NCBI GenBank assembly: GCA_964498395.1
Contig: CAZCHE010000013.1
Coordinates: forward strand, 13,338-77,337
Reading direction: 5' to 3'
DNA: 64,000 nt
From: Parapedobacter sp964498395
GTDB taxonomy: Bacteria; Bacteroidota; Bacteroidia; Sphingobacteriales; Sphingobacteriaceae
Shown here: positions 43,922 through 53,295 of the stretch, one piece after another
Numbering within the stretch: the stretch's first letter is position 1
Layout: each line of letters begins with the position of its first letter
The notes under the pieces: model-generated
Databases searched by the model: none
What the model saw: the letters and a program-made list of their open reading frames with translations, nothing else
What the model was told of the DNA's origin: nothing
Made by a program: the position numbers and the translations under genes

Positions 43922-46900
43922 ATGGATTCGTCGCCACGCATATCGACCCTGCCCCCTGATTTCAAAAGCCAGGATTTCGGATTCCTTCGCTCCGAAGGTC
44001 TTGATGTCATCCAGCAACTTGCTGCCCATTCGTGGACAGACCATAATGTGCATGACCCCGGGATTACGCTGTTGGAAGCGCTATGCTATGCCATGACGGA
44101 GGGTGGTCTGCGTGCCGGTATGGATATCAAAGACCTCATTGCCAGTAGCAGGTCCTATCATACCCCCGATTTTTTTACGGCCTCGCAGGTATTGCCATCG
44201 TCACCGATTACGGTCATTGATTTTCGTAAAGTGCTGATCGATCATTTGTTGGTTCGAAATGCATGGTTCTTCCCGTTGAAAACCATTCCGCTTGGCAGCT
44301 ATAGCGTATTGCTCGAATTTGCCGATGCGGACCTCAATAGTAATAATTTTGTGGAGTTCGTTACGGTACCTGGGCCACCAGCTACCGACTATACCATTGA
44401 CATTGCGTTCCCGCATTGGGATGATGAAGATGTGATGCCGCTACGCGAAGACGTGACACTGCTTGGAGTTACGTTCGATGGTGCGCCGGGCAATGAATGG
44501 AACGAAATAGATAGCAATACATCGTTTTTCACGCGCGTTACGGTTGATTATCAACCATCCTCCGGCCCCGCAGCCGCACTGCAACTTTGGGTCATGGTAC
44601 ATATCACTTCGGGAATGGAAGACCCATTTACCGAAGCGCCGTTGGTGCTTGGTGAAGTGACGGCCTTGATCAGTGACCTTGCAGATGATAGGCCACTGAA
44701 AAAGCTGAATGAGCGCGTGAAGACCGCGCATGAAGCCATGCGCTTGATTCGCCGGTACGCATCCGGTTATCGCAATCTCTGTGAGGATATGGTCGCATTC
44801 AATGCCGTCAGGCAACAGGAAATCGGTGTTTCGGCGATCATTGAAGTGAGTAGCGGCGTGAACGTAGAAGAACTACTGGCCGATATCTTCTATCGCATCC
44901 ACCATTTTATCGCACCGTCCATCCGTTTCGACACGCTCGAAGCGCAAATGCAGCAATTGGGCAGTGCTGATGCGGTATTTGATGGCCCGTTGACGAACGG
45001 CGGTTTTGCCGGTATGGATACAGAACAGATTAAGCACGTATTGTATACCTCGGATATCCTGCGCTTGATTTATCAGTTGCGGAATGACCATACGACAGCC
45101 GATGTCGTGGAACGAGAGAATATAAATGAACGCAAGATCGTTGGCGTGCGCAATCTTTCCCTGGCCAATTACCTGGATAACCGGCCGATATCTACGAGGG
45201 CACGTGATTGCCTCCAATTGGTCAAAAGCCAACGGCATATTCCGGTGTTAAGCGTTACCAAATCTCATATCGCGGTCTTTCGCAACGGCGTTGAAGTGAT
45301 TTATGACCAAAACCGCGTATTACAACTGTTCAACGATAAAAAAGTACAAGACGCCACACAGCAGGGGGCGTGGGGAGAAGTGGACCTGCCATTGCCATCG
45401 GGAGAAGCATACCCCGTGGCAGAACATTACCCGATACAAAATGACCTGCCGTTGGTATACGGCGCCGGTGAAGTGGGATTGCCTGAACACGCTACCGTTG
45501 CCCGGCAAGCGCAGGCAAAACAGCTCAAAGGCTACCTTTTCTTTTTTGAACAGCTATTGGCCGGTTTTCAGATGCAACTTGCACAGTTCAACGCTTTTTT
45601 CAGTGCAGACCATTCGATAGGCCAGACACTTTTTCAACAGCCGTTGTACCAGTTGCCACACGTGGCGCCGCTTTTCAAGGCATGGAACCCACAATCCGGT
45701 ATTACCTGGCAGGAATTCGTGGATGATGAAGCGAATGCTTACCGGCAGGTGTTACGGGATTCGATAGAGGATCGCACACAGTTCTTGGATCGCCGACATG
45801 CAGTACTCGATCATCTGTTGGCATCCTTGGGTGAAGAAATGCAGGATCGTGCGACGTTGCTACTACGCCTTGCCAACCAGGTGCCCGATGGAGAAAGCCT
45901 GCCCTTGCCCGTATTGCTTGATACACAACGGCAGCGACGGCTCGATACCTTGGAAGACCTGTTGCAGGACAAATCGACATATTACTATCAGGTGTCCGAG
46001 TTGAACAGCCATAAGGCACAGGCATTCCGCTATCCGTCCTTGGTGCATGTTTTCCCGGTTGCCGATGGATATGGATGGCAGATTACGGACGGCTTGGGTA
46101 CTCCGTTATTTCAGCAGGTCGATAGGGTTCCTTTCGCAATGGAAGCAGCAGGTATTGCCAAACAAGTGCTGAAGCTCGCCACAGAGCCGACCCGTTATAC
46201 TTCTCGTGTGGAAAGCGGTGGCAGCAGATTGGAAATCCGGGCCACGCCTTTGGATAATCCGCTTGGGGAGGCCACAGATCTCGTCCCGGATGCGGATGTA
46301 GCTGATGCCATTGTCGCGACAGCAGCGGCGATACGCGAATGTTGGCTTGCCGGCGCTCTCATGCCCCTCGAAAGCCGGCTGTACCATCTGTTGGGCATCC
46401 ATTTGAATGAAAGGCGCCCATTGGTGCATTCCATTGGCGACTACGTAGCCATCTATGATGACCCGGTTCCTAATCCGGATCACCGCAAGCGCTTTCGGCT
46501 ACATGCATTGCCGGGTTTGTCCGGGGATATTTTGCTTGAAAGCGTCGACAGCTATGCCGGCGGTACGGATGAAATCGCTATCGATGCGGCACTTGAGGGT
46601 GCACAGTTGATGTTTGACGTGGGCGTGGAGCGTAGGAATTATACCGTAACGGAAATTGCCGACAGCCAGTTTCAGGTTACCTTAGCTGTACCCGGTAACG
46701 GTGCATTGGCTCATTCTGAGACGATATTTAACACAATGGCACTCGCTGAATCCGAAATCACACGGATCAACACGCAGTTATTCAGGCTTTTCAGCGTACA
46801 AGGACTTTACATCGTGGAGCATCGGTTATTGTTCCCGCAAGGGGAGACGGATACGGCATTGCATGTGCCGGGGTGGGATGATCCGTATTCGTTTCAACTG

Positions 46901-47251
46901 ACTGTCATCTTCCCATCGGGTTACGCACGTGATTTTTCACAGCCGGATAGCCTAGCAATATCGGCCCGTCCGGCCCTATATCGGAATAGGGAGTTCCGGA
47001 AGTATGCGGAGGAGCAGGTGCGTAAACACTGCCCCGTCCACATCCTCCCGAGGATATTGTGGGTGGATACATCGATCCCCGGCACATCGGTAGCACCGGA
47101 TGCCCCATGCATGGATACGTTTGAGGCAGTTTATTTTAATTGGCTAGCGGCTTACATGACCGATGAAGCAGATGCTTCGGTAATTGAGGTGCCGAGGAAT
47201 GCACTGACAGGCATGTTGAATGCGCTATACGAAGAATATTATATGATTTGA
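43922..47251 (+). CDS. CIS baseplate protein (Pvc12-like)
   Basis: A 1109-residue baseplate component. The N-terminal block WTDHNVHDPGITLLEALCYAMTE (about 39-61) is the diagnostic D-N/H-DPG-TLLE signature of the Pvc12/phage-J-associated family. The remainder is largely helical with a beta-rich C-terminal part. Its size equals the preceding J-like protein, and together they probably build the wedges of the baseplate. It is followed by the tape measure gene after one base. Confidence 0.85.
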   Translation: MDSSPRISTLPPDFKSQDFGFLRSEGLDVIQQLAAHSWTDHNVHDPGITLLEALCYAMTEGGLRAGMDIKDLIASSRSYHTPDFFTASQVLPSSPITVIDFRKVLIDHLLVRNAWFFPLKTIPLGSYSVLLEFADADLNSNNFVEFVTVPGPPATDYTIDIAFPHWDDEDVMPLREDVTLLGVTFDGAPGNEWNEIDSNTSFFTRVTVDYQPSSGPAAALQLWVMVHITSGMEDPFTEAPLVLGEVTALISDLADDRPLKKLNERVKTAHEAMRLIRRYASGYRNLCEDMVAFNAVRQQEIGVSAIIEVSSGVNVEELLADIFYRIHHFIAPSIRFDTLEAQMQQLGSADAVFDGPLTNGGFAGMDTEQIKHVLYTSDILRLIYQLRNDHTTADVVERENINERKIVGVRNLSLANYLDNRPISTRARDCLQLVKSQRHIPVLSVTKSHIAVFRNGVEVIYDQNRVLQLFNDKKVQDATQQGAWGEVDLPLPSGEAYPVAEHYPIQNDLPLVYGAGEVGLPEHATVARQAQAKQLKGYLFFFEQLLAGFQMQLAQFNAFFSADHSIGQTLFQQPLYQLPHVAPLFKAWNPQSGITWQEFVDDEANAYRQVLRDSIEDRTQFLDRRHAVLDHLLASLGEEMQDRATLLLRLANQVPDGESLPLPVLLDTQRQRRLDTLEDLLQDKSTYYYQVSELNSHKAQAFRYPSLVHVFPVADGYGWQITDGLGTPLFQQVDRVPFAMEAAGIAKQVLKLATEPTRYTSRVESGGSRLEIRATPLDNPLGEATDLVPDADVADAIVATAAAIRECWLAGALMPLESRLYHLLGIHLNERRPLVHSIGDYVAIYDDPVPNPDHRKRFRLHALPGLSGDILLESVDSYAGGTDEIAIDAALEGAQLMFDVGVERRNYTVTEIADSQFQVTLAVPGNGALAHSETIFNTMALAESEITRINTQLFRLFSVQGLYIVEHRLLFPQGETDTALHVPGWDDPYSFQLTVIFPSGYARDFSQPDSLAISARPALYRNREFRKYAEEQVRKHCPVHILPRILWVDTSIPGTSVAPDAPCMDTFEAVYFNWLAAYMTDEADASVIEVPRNALTGMLNALYEEYYMI

Positions 47252-47252
47252 G

Positions 47253-48863
47253 ATGCAACACCTCATTCAAAAACAGGTTTTTGACATCGTTGCCCCTAAC
47301 TTACAATTGGTGCGGCGGTGGGAGTCTCGTGCCGGCAGTATCCTGCACGAAGTGATCACACCGTGTATCGAACGCTGTTTTGACGAGGTAAACACGAATC
47401 ATACTGTTTTTTTGATCGATCGTTTGGAGATTGATCTAGGTGTACTCCGCGGGGATACTTCCGACGAAAGCATCCGGGAGAACGTGGAGCAAGCGGTAAG
47501 ACGGGCATTGAGGAACGATACGGCCATAGCAAACGATACGAAAACAACGCTTGCCCACCTTGCTAAACCTGCATCGGCGTCTGCAACAGGCAGCAGGAAA
47601 TTAACTAGACAAGCGGCCTCGGTCGATTGTTTTATCCATTTTCTCCTGCATGGCACATTGCCATGGTGGGCTGATCCGACCTGGATGGATGCGGCAAGTG
47701 AATGGGTGGCGCGGATGACGGCACCACAACTAACGCAGGTTGTTGAGCTTCTAAAAAAACACCCATATACCCGTTCCCGGTTGGCACAGCAGTTTGATAG
47801 CGTTTTTATCACGGTATTATTACGGCAACATCAGCTCGTATTGACGAACAACGTAGCAGCCGCATGGCAGCAACTGGAGCGTATGCCCGCTGCCGATACA
47901 TCGGCAGCCGCATTTAAGCAACTGCAGAAAGCATATTGGACATACTGGATTGGTCGATGTGTATCCGCGACCGATGTCACGCAAACGGCATTGATCAGGG
48001 CGTTGCAACGGTGGAGTGAAGATAAACCGTGGGCGAAAGAACCTTGGTTTGGATTACCGCTTGGAAAAATAGCGTCTCATAACACAGATGTAGCCAGCAG
48101 GGCCGATGGTGGGCTTACGCTGCTAAAGGAATTATTGGTATCGGTATCCAAAACCCCGTCAAACGAGGATGTTTTATCCACTGCACCAGTAAAAGGAACC
48201 ACAGGACATAGCGCCCTAGGGGAGGTTATTCACGATGCTACATTCAGGGAAGATATTAATGAAGAAGAACATCCAACAAATAAAACCATTCACCATACAG
48301 GATTGGGTGAAGAAGTAAATACCCTTGTGGATAAGGAAAAATTCACCGGATCGGATGAAAACGCACTGTATGTAGATGCTGCGGGGTTGGTCATGCTACA
48401 TCCGTTTTTGGAGGAGCTGTTTCGGTCGGGCAATCTTTGGGATGCGGCGGGGTGGACGTCTGATCAGGCGCAGCACATTGCTGTTGCACTCGTATCTTGG
48501 TTGGCAAATGGAGAAAGGAAAATTCCCGAATACCAGATGACCATGTCGAAGCTGCTGTGTGGTATGCCCTTGGAAGTGGTATTGGACGTGGCCGTGGTTT
48601 GCGACGATGCATTGCTACAATCGGGAACCGCGTTGCTGGAAGCCGTGATCGCACATTGGAAAGCGCTGGGGAATGTCTCTCCTGACGCGCTCCGGGAAGG
48701 TTTCTTGCAACGTCGCGGAAAAATAGCGGCACGTGACGGCGGATGGTTGATCACGATGGAGAAGAAAGCCCAAGATGTGCTGTTGGCTAGGCTTCCATGG
48801 GGTATTTCGATGGTTCGATTGCCATGGTGCGGCAAACAGGCGATCCATGTGGACTGGGCCTGA
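47253..48863 (+). CDS. CIS tape measure protein (Pvc14-like)
   Basis: A 536-residue protein of the contractile injection system tape measure family. The N-terminus is typical: IQKQVFDIVAPNLQLVRRWESRAGSILHEVITPCIERCFDEV, then FLIDRLEIDLGVL. The central region is helical with low-complexity linkers (about 300-360). The C-terminal VMLHPFLEELFRS block (about 373-385) is the family's second hallmark. It sets the particle length and ends with WGISMVRLPWCGKQAIHVDWA, again typical of the family. It is coupled to the Pvc12-like gene with no gap. Confidence 0.9.
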   Translation: MQHLIQKQVFDIVAPNLQLVRRWESRAGSILHEVITPCIERCFDEVNTNHTVFLIDRLEIDLGVLRGDTSDESIRENVEQAVRRALRNDTAIANDTKTTLAHLAKPASASATGSRKLTRQAASVDCFIHFLLHGTLPWWADPTWMDAASEWVARMTAPQLTQVVELLKKHPYTRSRLAQQFDSVFITVLLRQHQLVLTNNVAAAWQQLERMPAADTSAAAFKQLQKAYWTYWIGRCVSATDVTQTALIRALQRWSEDKPWAKEPWFGLPLGKIASHNTDVASRADGGLTLLKELLVSVSKTPSNEDVLSTAPVKGTTGHSALGEVIHDATFREDINEEEHPTNKTIHHTGLGEEVNTLVDKEKFTGSDENALYVDAAGLVMLHPFLEELFRSGNLWDAAGWTSDQAQHIAVALVSWLANGERKIPEYQMTMSKLLCGMPLEVVLDVAVVCDDALLQSGTALLEAVIAHWKALGNVSPDALREGFLQRRGKIAARDGGWLITMEKKAQDVLLARLPWGISMVRLPWCGKQAIHVDWA

Positions 48864-48906
48864 GTAAAACGGAAATTATTTTCAGAAACTATAAAATTAT
48901 ACAGTC

Positions 48907-51234
48907 ATGCAAAAATCATCTTCAACGGCCATCCGACCTACTAAGATTGTCGGATACCTTTGTGCCCTCTTGTTGCTGTTGTACGGTACAACGGCGCTGT
49001 ACGGGCAGAACATTAATTTTGCTGCCGGATGTCCTAATCCGGATGAAACCCTTCCGGAAGTGATCGTGAATACGGAGATGCCCGACAGAAATATTACCGC
49101 GATCGGTGGAGATGGAGATGTAACGATGAGTATTCTGGACATCCATCTTTTTGCGTCCGGCATTGATTTTCCAGATGTGACCTGTCCATGCCCCCCCGGC
49201 TCGACCATCGCCGGCCTTACGTTTGAAATGGTGAACGGGGGTACTACCGTAAGGATAAGCGGTACCCCTGCGGCCGCAAACGCTGGCCAAACCATTGTCT
49301 TTACGCTGCGCGCCAGTACGGCAAATGATGGCAACTGTGATAAGACCTTTCGATTGCCGATTGTTGCCCCGCCATTGGATCTGGCCCTCATTTTGGATCG
49401 CTCAGGTAGCATGGCTTGGCAATTTGATGGTAGTTTCTCTGGCCCTGGTCCTTCTAGGTGGCAGGGATTACTAACTGCCATAGACGCTTCAGTAGCACAT
49501 TTTCAGGGGTTAAACGGGTTTAAGACAGGTGATAGATTAGCACTCCGTTTTTTCGCCAGTGCCCCCCCTTCTCATGTGATCACGCCAGCTACTCCTCCAT
49601 ATAATGCTCCGAATCTGATCGATGCGACCCTGGACAATGTTAACGGTTTAACCGCAGCTATTAATACCGCCACCCCATTTGGTGGCACCGCACTGGGCGA
49701 TGGTATTCTGGCTGGCAGGGATCTGGTGCTACCCGGCACTCCGGGCAGCAGGAAAGCGATGCTCGTATTTTCTGATGGCGAGCAAAATGCGGGAGATCAG
49801 GTACAGGTGGCCGGTCCGAATGCATTTACCCACACCCAATCCAATCAGAAGCTGAGTGGCAATGCAAACGAAATCCAGATCAGTACAATCAACCTGGGTT
49901 TTTCCGGTATGAGTCCTTATTTTATGGATAATATTGCCAGCAGCAATGATGGACTGTTTACAAATACCTTACCCGGCTCGCCTGAATTCGCGACACAATT
50001 TAGCGCAGTGATGAACCATATTTTTTCCGTTGGCAGCCCACAGTTCATTGACATTCGCAGGGGGGCTTTCGGCATGTCTTCTGGTTTGAGCGTGGCAAAT
50101 TTCCCTTCTTCCATCGATACATTTGTCGTTAACAAAGGATTGGATGCGCTGGTGTTCACCTTGATTTCCCCTTCCGGCGGTAGACCGCAGTTCACCGCAT
50201 TGGTGAGGAATGGCCAAAATTTGATCCAGTATGCAACGCAACGATCTGGGCCAGGGTATATTTCTGCGGCTTTTTCTTCGGTGGGAGATACGCTCAGTGT
50301 CGATGGGGAGTGGATCGTGCAAGCTCAGCTGGGTGTTCCGTCTGTAGGGGCTGCTCCCTATACCATTATGGCGGGAGTGGATGATCATGTCATCGATCTA
50401 GCGTATTCAACCGGTGGGAAGAACCTGAAAGTTGGCCAGTCCATTTCACCAAAGGTATCGTTTAGTATCGTCGGCAATCCGGTAACCGACGCTGATGCCC
50501 ATGTTTTTATTGGGAAACCGGGCGTTGACATCAACCATACCGTTGCCGAGGCCAAGGTTGAATTCAATCTGCCCGAAATTGACCCTGGAACACCGGACGT
50601 ACAGAAACTGGCCATCCTCATGCAGGATTCGGCATTCCGAGAAAAGATTAAGGCCAACGTACAACTGCTCCAGCTTACTTACGATGCATCTGACAGTACC
50701 TATTCCGGTACCTTTAATGACCTGGACGTGACGGGCGTTTATCAGCTATTGTATTATGTAACAGTAGATGACGCCATGCTCGGAAAAATCCACCGTTATC
50801 ATGAGGAAAGTTTCTATGTGCGGTTTGCTGACATCGACTTGGCCAATTCGCAAGTGGTGTATACCATTAATAATGCCGGCAATACCGTGATAACTTTTAC
50901 CCCGCAGGCGAGTAATGGCTTGCTGATCGGTTCGGGATGGGGGAGCACCATCTCTTTGAATGCTCCGGATGTAAACATCGTGGATATTACGGATCGGGGA
51001 GATGGAAGCTATGAGATCGTGCTGGATGGCAGATTGGAAGAAGGGCAAGGCACGTTAACGATCGGTGACGAAATCGTATTCGGTGGCGATACGGATTGTT
51101 ACGGCGCCAGCTCGAATATCATCCAACGGATCAAGTGCTGGCTCATCAGCATCGGTTTGCCTGCATGGTCGATTTGGATATTGCTTGTATTGGCTGTCCT
51201 CATCTTGTGGCTCATTTTCAGGAAAAAGAAGTAG
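48907..51234 (+). CDS. Membrane-anchored von Willebrand A protein inside the CIS cluster
   Basis: A 775-residue exported protein that is not part of the standard eCIS set. The N-terminus has a signal/anchor segment (about 14-33, ending YGQ). Next comes a Cys-containing Ig-like region (about 40-150) and then a vWA domain (about 156-385) with a complete-looking MIDAS: DRSGSM at 164-169, GGTALGDG near 260-270 and FSDGEQN near 290. This is followed by CLCA-like beta domains. The C-terminus is a membrane helix (about 751-771, WSIWILLVLAVLILWLIF) with an RKKK tail. The topology suggests a protein facing the periplasm or outside and held in the inner membrane. Its link to the CIS is positional: it shares strand and tight spacing with the tape measure gene. 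Confidence 0.82.
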   Translation: MQKSSSTAIRPTKIVGYLCALLLLLYGTTALYGQNINFAAGCPNPDETLPEVIVNTEMPDRNITAIGGDGDVTMSILDIHLFASGIDFPDVTCPCPPGSTIAGLTFEMVNGGTTVRISGTPAAANAGQTIVFTLRASTANDGNCDKTFRLPIVAPPLDLALILDRSGSMAWQFDGSFSGPGPSRWQGLLTAIDASVAHFQGLNGFKTGDRLALRFFASAPPSHVITPATPPYNAPNLIDATLDNVNGLTAAINTATPFGGTALGDGILAGRDLVLPGTPGSRKAMLVFSDGEQNAGDQVQVAGPNAFTHTQSNQKLSGNANEIQISTINLGFSGMSPYFMDNIASSNDGLFTNTLPGSPEFATQFSAVMNHIFSVGSPQFIDIRRGAFGMSSGLSVANFPSSIDTFVVNKGLDALVFTLISPSGGRPQFTALVRNGQNLIQYATQRSGPGYISAAFSSVGDTLSVDGEWIVQAQLGVPSVGAAPYTIMAGVDDHVIDLAYSTGGKNLKVGQSISPKVSFSIVGNPVTDADAHVFIGKPGVDINHTVAEAKVEFNLPEIDPGTPDVQKLAILMQDSAFREKIKANVQLLQLTYDASDSTYSGTFNDLDVTGVYQLLYYVTVDDAMLGKIHRYHEESFYVRFADIDLANSQVVYTINNAGNTVITFTPQASNGLLIGSGWGSTISLNAPDVNIVDITDRGDGSYEIVLDGRLEEGQGTLTIGDEIVFGGDTDCYGASSNIIQRIKCWLISIGLPAWSIWILLVLAVLILWLIFRKKK

Positions 51235-51241
51235 CGTACCA

Positions 51242-51277
51242 GCGCACGGCTGGCCGCCCCGTCGACCGGCCGTGCGC
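51242..51277 (+). promoter_or_regulatory. Large GC-rich hairpin between the vWA gene and the effector
   Basis: GCGCACGGCTGGCCG and CGACCGGCCGTGCGC form a 15-base stem with two wobble pairs around a CCCCGT loop. It stands eight bases after the vWA stop and just before the AT-rich effector cassette. No T-run follows, so it may act as a Rho-dependent attenuator or mRNA stabiliser. Confidence 0.6.
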
Positions 51278-51369
51278 ATAAATGATAGAAGATAATAGTA
51301 GAAAGGGCAATTACTGCTGTGTAACTGTTTTTAACTCCATGATGCAACCCGACAGTAAATCCGCTAATC

Positions 51370-52929
51370 ATGAAAACGACATTAAAAACCAAAAAACCGC
51401 CACATTCAAATACATCAAAACCATTTTTTACTCCATCTATTATCCAAACCAAATTAGCGATAGGCCAATCTGGAGATAAATATGAGCGAGAAGCTGATAT
51501 GATGGCCGAAAAAGTGGTTCAAAAAATGGATGACGAGGAGAATGAAATGGGGATTAATCGAAAAGCTATTTTTGAAGGCGACAATAGTATTAGTCAAAAA
51601 TATATTCAAAGAAAAGAAGTGAATGAAGTTGATCCAAACGTTGAATCTCAACTTCACCGTTCAAAAGGAAGTGGTCGACGCTTGGGTGATTCATCTCGAC
51701 AGTTGATGGAACGAAGCTTTGGTGCTGATTTTACAGGTGTTAAAATTCATACGGATAGTCGAGCGATTCAGATGACCCGTGAACTGGGAGCAAAAGCATT
51801 TACCAATGGAAGCGATATTTACTTTAATAGCGGTTATTACAATCCAACAACGAGAGAGGGCGGTAAACTTCTGGCACATGAATTAACACATACTATTCAA
51901 CAAGGAGGTTCAACTAAAACAATACAGGCAGATTTCGCTGTTGAACCTACAACCCCGAATAGAAGAGTTCCAAATTTAACAGCAGCTCAAATTCAAAGCG
52001 CGATAACATTTAATCAAGCTAAACATACAGATACAACTGAAATTGCCTTGATTCGTGATATTTTAGGAATAAGTAAAACCCCCGCTGTGATCGATGAAGA
52101 TTTTGTCAATGCGGTTGTTAGGTATCAATCACAATATGGTTTAAACCCTGATGGCAAGTTAGCACATCAGACGGCAGATAGAATTGCTCAAGAAATTATC
52201 GCTGAAGGCGATTTCCTAGGTCAAGGAAATCTCGGCAGTCTCGCCCCTGAATTTGCGTTAAAAACAAGTTTGAATACATTAATATCTGCCAATAATACAG
52301 CATACGCCGATTATAAAGCAGCTATTCAAGGGGCAACGATGATTCAAGGACATGTAGCGCTCAGGGACCAGCAACTACTGAGAGATATTAGAGGTCAATT
52401 ATCGTGGAATAATTGGGCAAGATGTATTGAATTGATGGGAAGGATACCACCTACTTATCATCAACTTATTAGAAACGGAACGGTTCGAGCCGCCCTCGGA
52501 GCAGCCTGGACAGCTTCTGACCCAGCAGTAAATCCACCTGTAGTTAATCAACATGAAGAAGGCGGATGGGTTTTCTTAAATCTTGTTACTGGCGATATCT
52601 CCGTAAGGAGGGCACCTCGCGGTGCTGGTGCTGCAATTGACCTTACTGGTCCTCCAACAGTCGTCGATAGTATTGTGGTAGGGGTATTTCATACACATCC
52701 AAATTTAGGCCCTGGCTGGATAGCTGGCCCAAGTCCTGAGGATAGAACAATAGATGCGGCAGATGGTATTCCAGATATTGTAGTAGGTTCAAACGACATT
52801 GACCCAGCCACCTTCGATTTATTTCACAGTGGGCCAATTAGAAGAAGGCATTTGGCAGGGAATAGAGGTTTGCCCGCAGGGAGCCTGGCACCACAAGCAA
52901 AAGCCGATGGAAGCTATGACGAAAAATAA
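51370..52929 (+). CDS. CIS effector candidate: DUF4157 plus JAMM-like metalloprotease
   Basis: A 519-residue protein with three parts. Residues about 100-180 form a DUF4157 domain with the zinc motif HELTH (170-174). This domain is a frequent N-terminal marker of eCIS cargo. Residues about 223-275 look like a peptidoglycan-binding-type helical repeat (FVNAVVRYQSQYGLNPDGKLAHQTADRI). The C-terminal domain (about 395-519) carries a JAMM/MPN-type motif: Glu near 396-397, H441-T-H443-P and S455-P-E-D458. It is also rich in Gly/Pro around IAGPSPEDR and GIPDIVV. JAMM proteins are metallo-isopeptidases or toxin-type peptidases. Base composition is markedly AT-richer than the flanking structural genes. 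Target and activity are inference. Confidence 0.82.
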   Translation: MKTTLKTKKPPHSNTSKPFFTPSIIQTKLAIGQSGDKYEREADMMAEKVVQKMDDEENEMGINRKAIFEGDNSISQKYIQRKEVNEVDPNVESQLHRSKGSGRRLGDSSRQLMERSFGADFTGVKIHTDSRAIQMTRELGAKAFTNGSDIYFNSGYYNPTTREGGKLLAHELTHTIQQGGSTKTIQADFAVEPTTPNRRVPNLTAAQIQSAITFNQAKHTDTTEIALIRDILGISKTPAVIDEDFVNAVVRYQSQYGLNPDGKLAHQTADRIAQEIIAEGDFLGQGNLGSLAPEFALKTSLNTLISANNTAYADYKAAIQGATMIQGHVALRDQQLLRDIRGQLSWNNWARCIELMGRIPPTYHQLIRNGTVRAALGAAWTASDPAVNPPVVNQHEEGGWVFLNLVTGDISVRRAPRGAGAAIDLTGPPTVVDSIVVGVFHTHPNLGPGWIAGPSPEDRTIDAADGIPDIVVGSNDIDPATFDLFHSGPIRRRHLAGNRGLPAGSLAPQAKADGSYDEK

Positions 52930-53028
52930 AATAATTATCAAGAAAAATTTAAGTACTAAAATTGTTTTATTGCATTGACTTTTTCTTGTGGGAATCGCGC
53001 AATATTCCAAAGCTAAAAAAACGTTAAC

Positions 53029-53250
53029 ATGGATAAGGAAATCAAAATATATGACGCATTAAAAATTGCTCATAAAGACGCAGAAATGGTTTACGGAGAT
53101 TTATCAATCTATCAAGTTATCATCTCATTTGAAGGTGATGCTTGGAAAATTGATTATGAAATCAAAGATAAAAATAGTAGAGGGGGAGGACCTCACTATT
53201 TAATTTCTTCCATAACGGGGGAAATTATCTCAAAACGATATGAACAATAA
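53029..53250 (+). CDS. Small immunity-like protein next to the effector
   Basis: A 73-residue protein with no signal peptide. Its shape, with a short helix pair, a strand (YQVIISFEGDAWKIDYEIKD) and the ending GGGPHYLISSITGEIISKRYEQ, resembles PepSY/NTF2-like small proteins often encoded next to polymorphic toxins as immunity factors. It follows the effector after 99 AT-rich bases and has the same low GC content, so the two appear to have entered together. The immunity role is inference. Confidence 0.6.
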   Translation: MDKEIKIYDALKIAHKDAEMVYGDLSIYQVIISFEGDAWKIDYEIKDKNSRGGGPHYLISSITGEIISKRYEQ

Positions 53251-53295
53251 TACAGGTTAATTATACGGAAAGATGTAATAACAAGCTATTATGAT

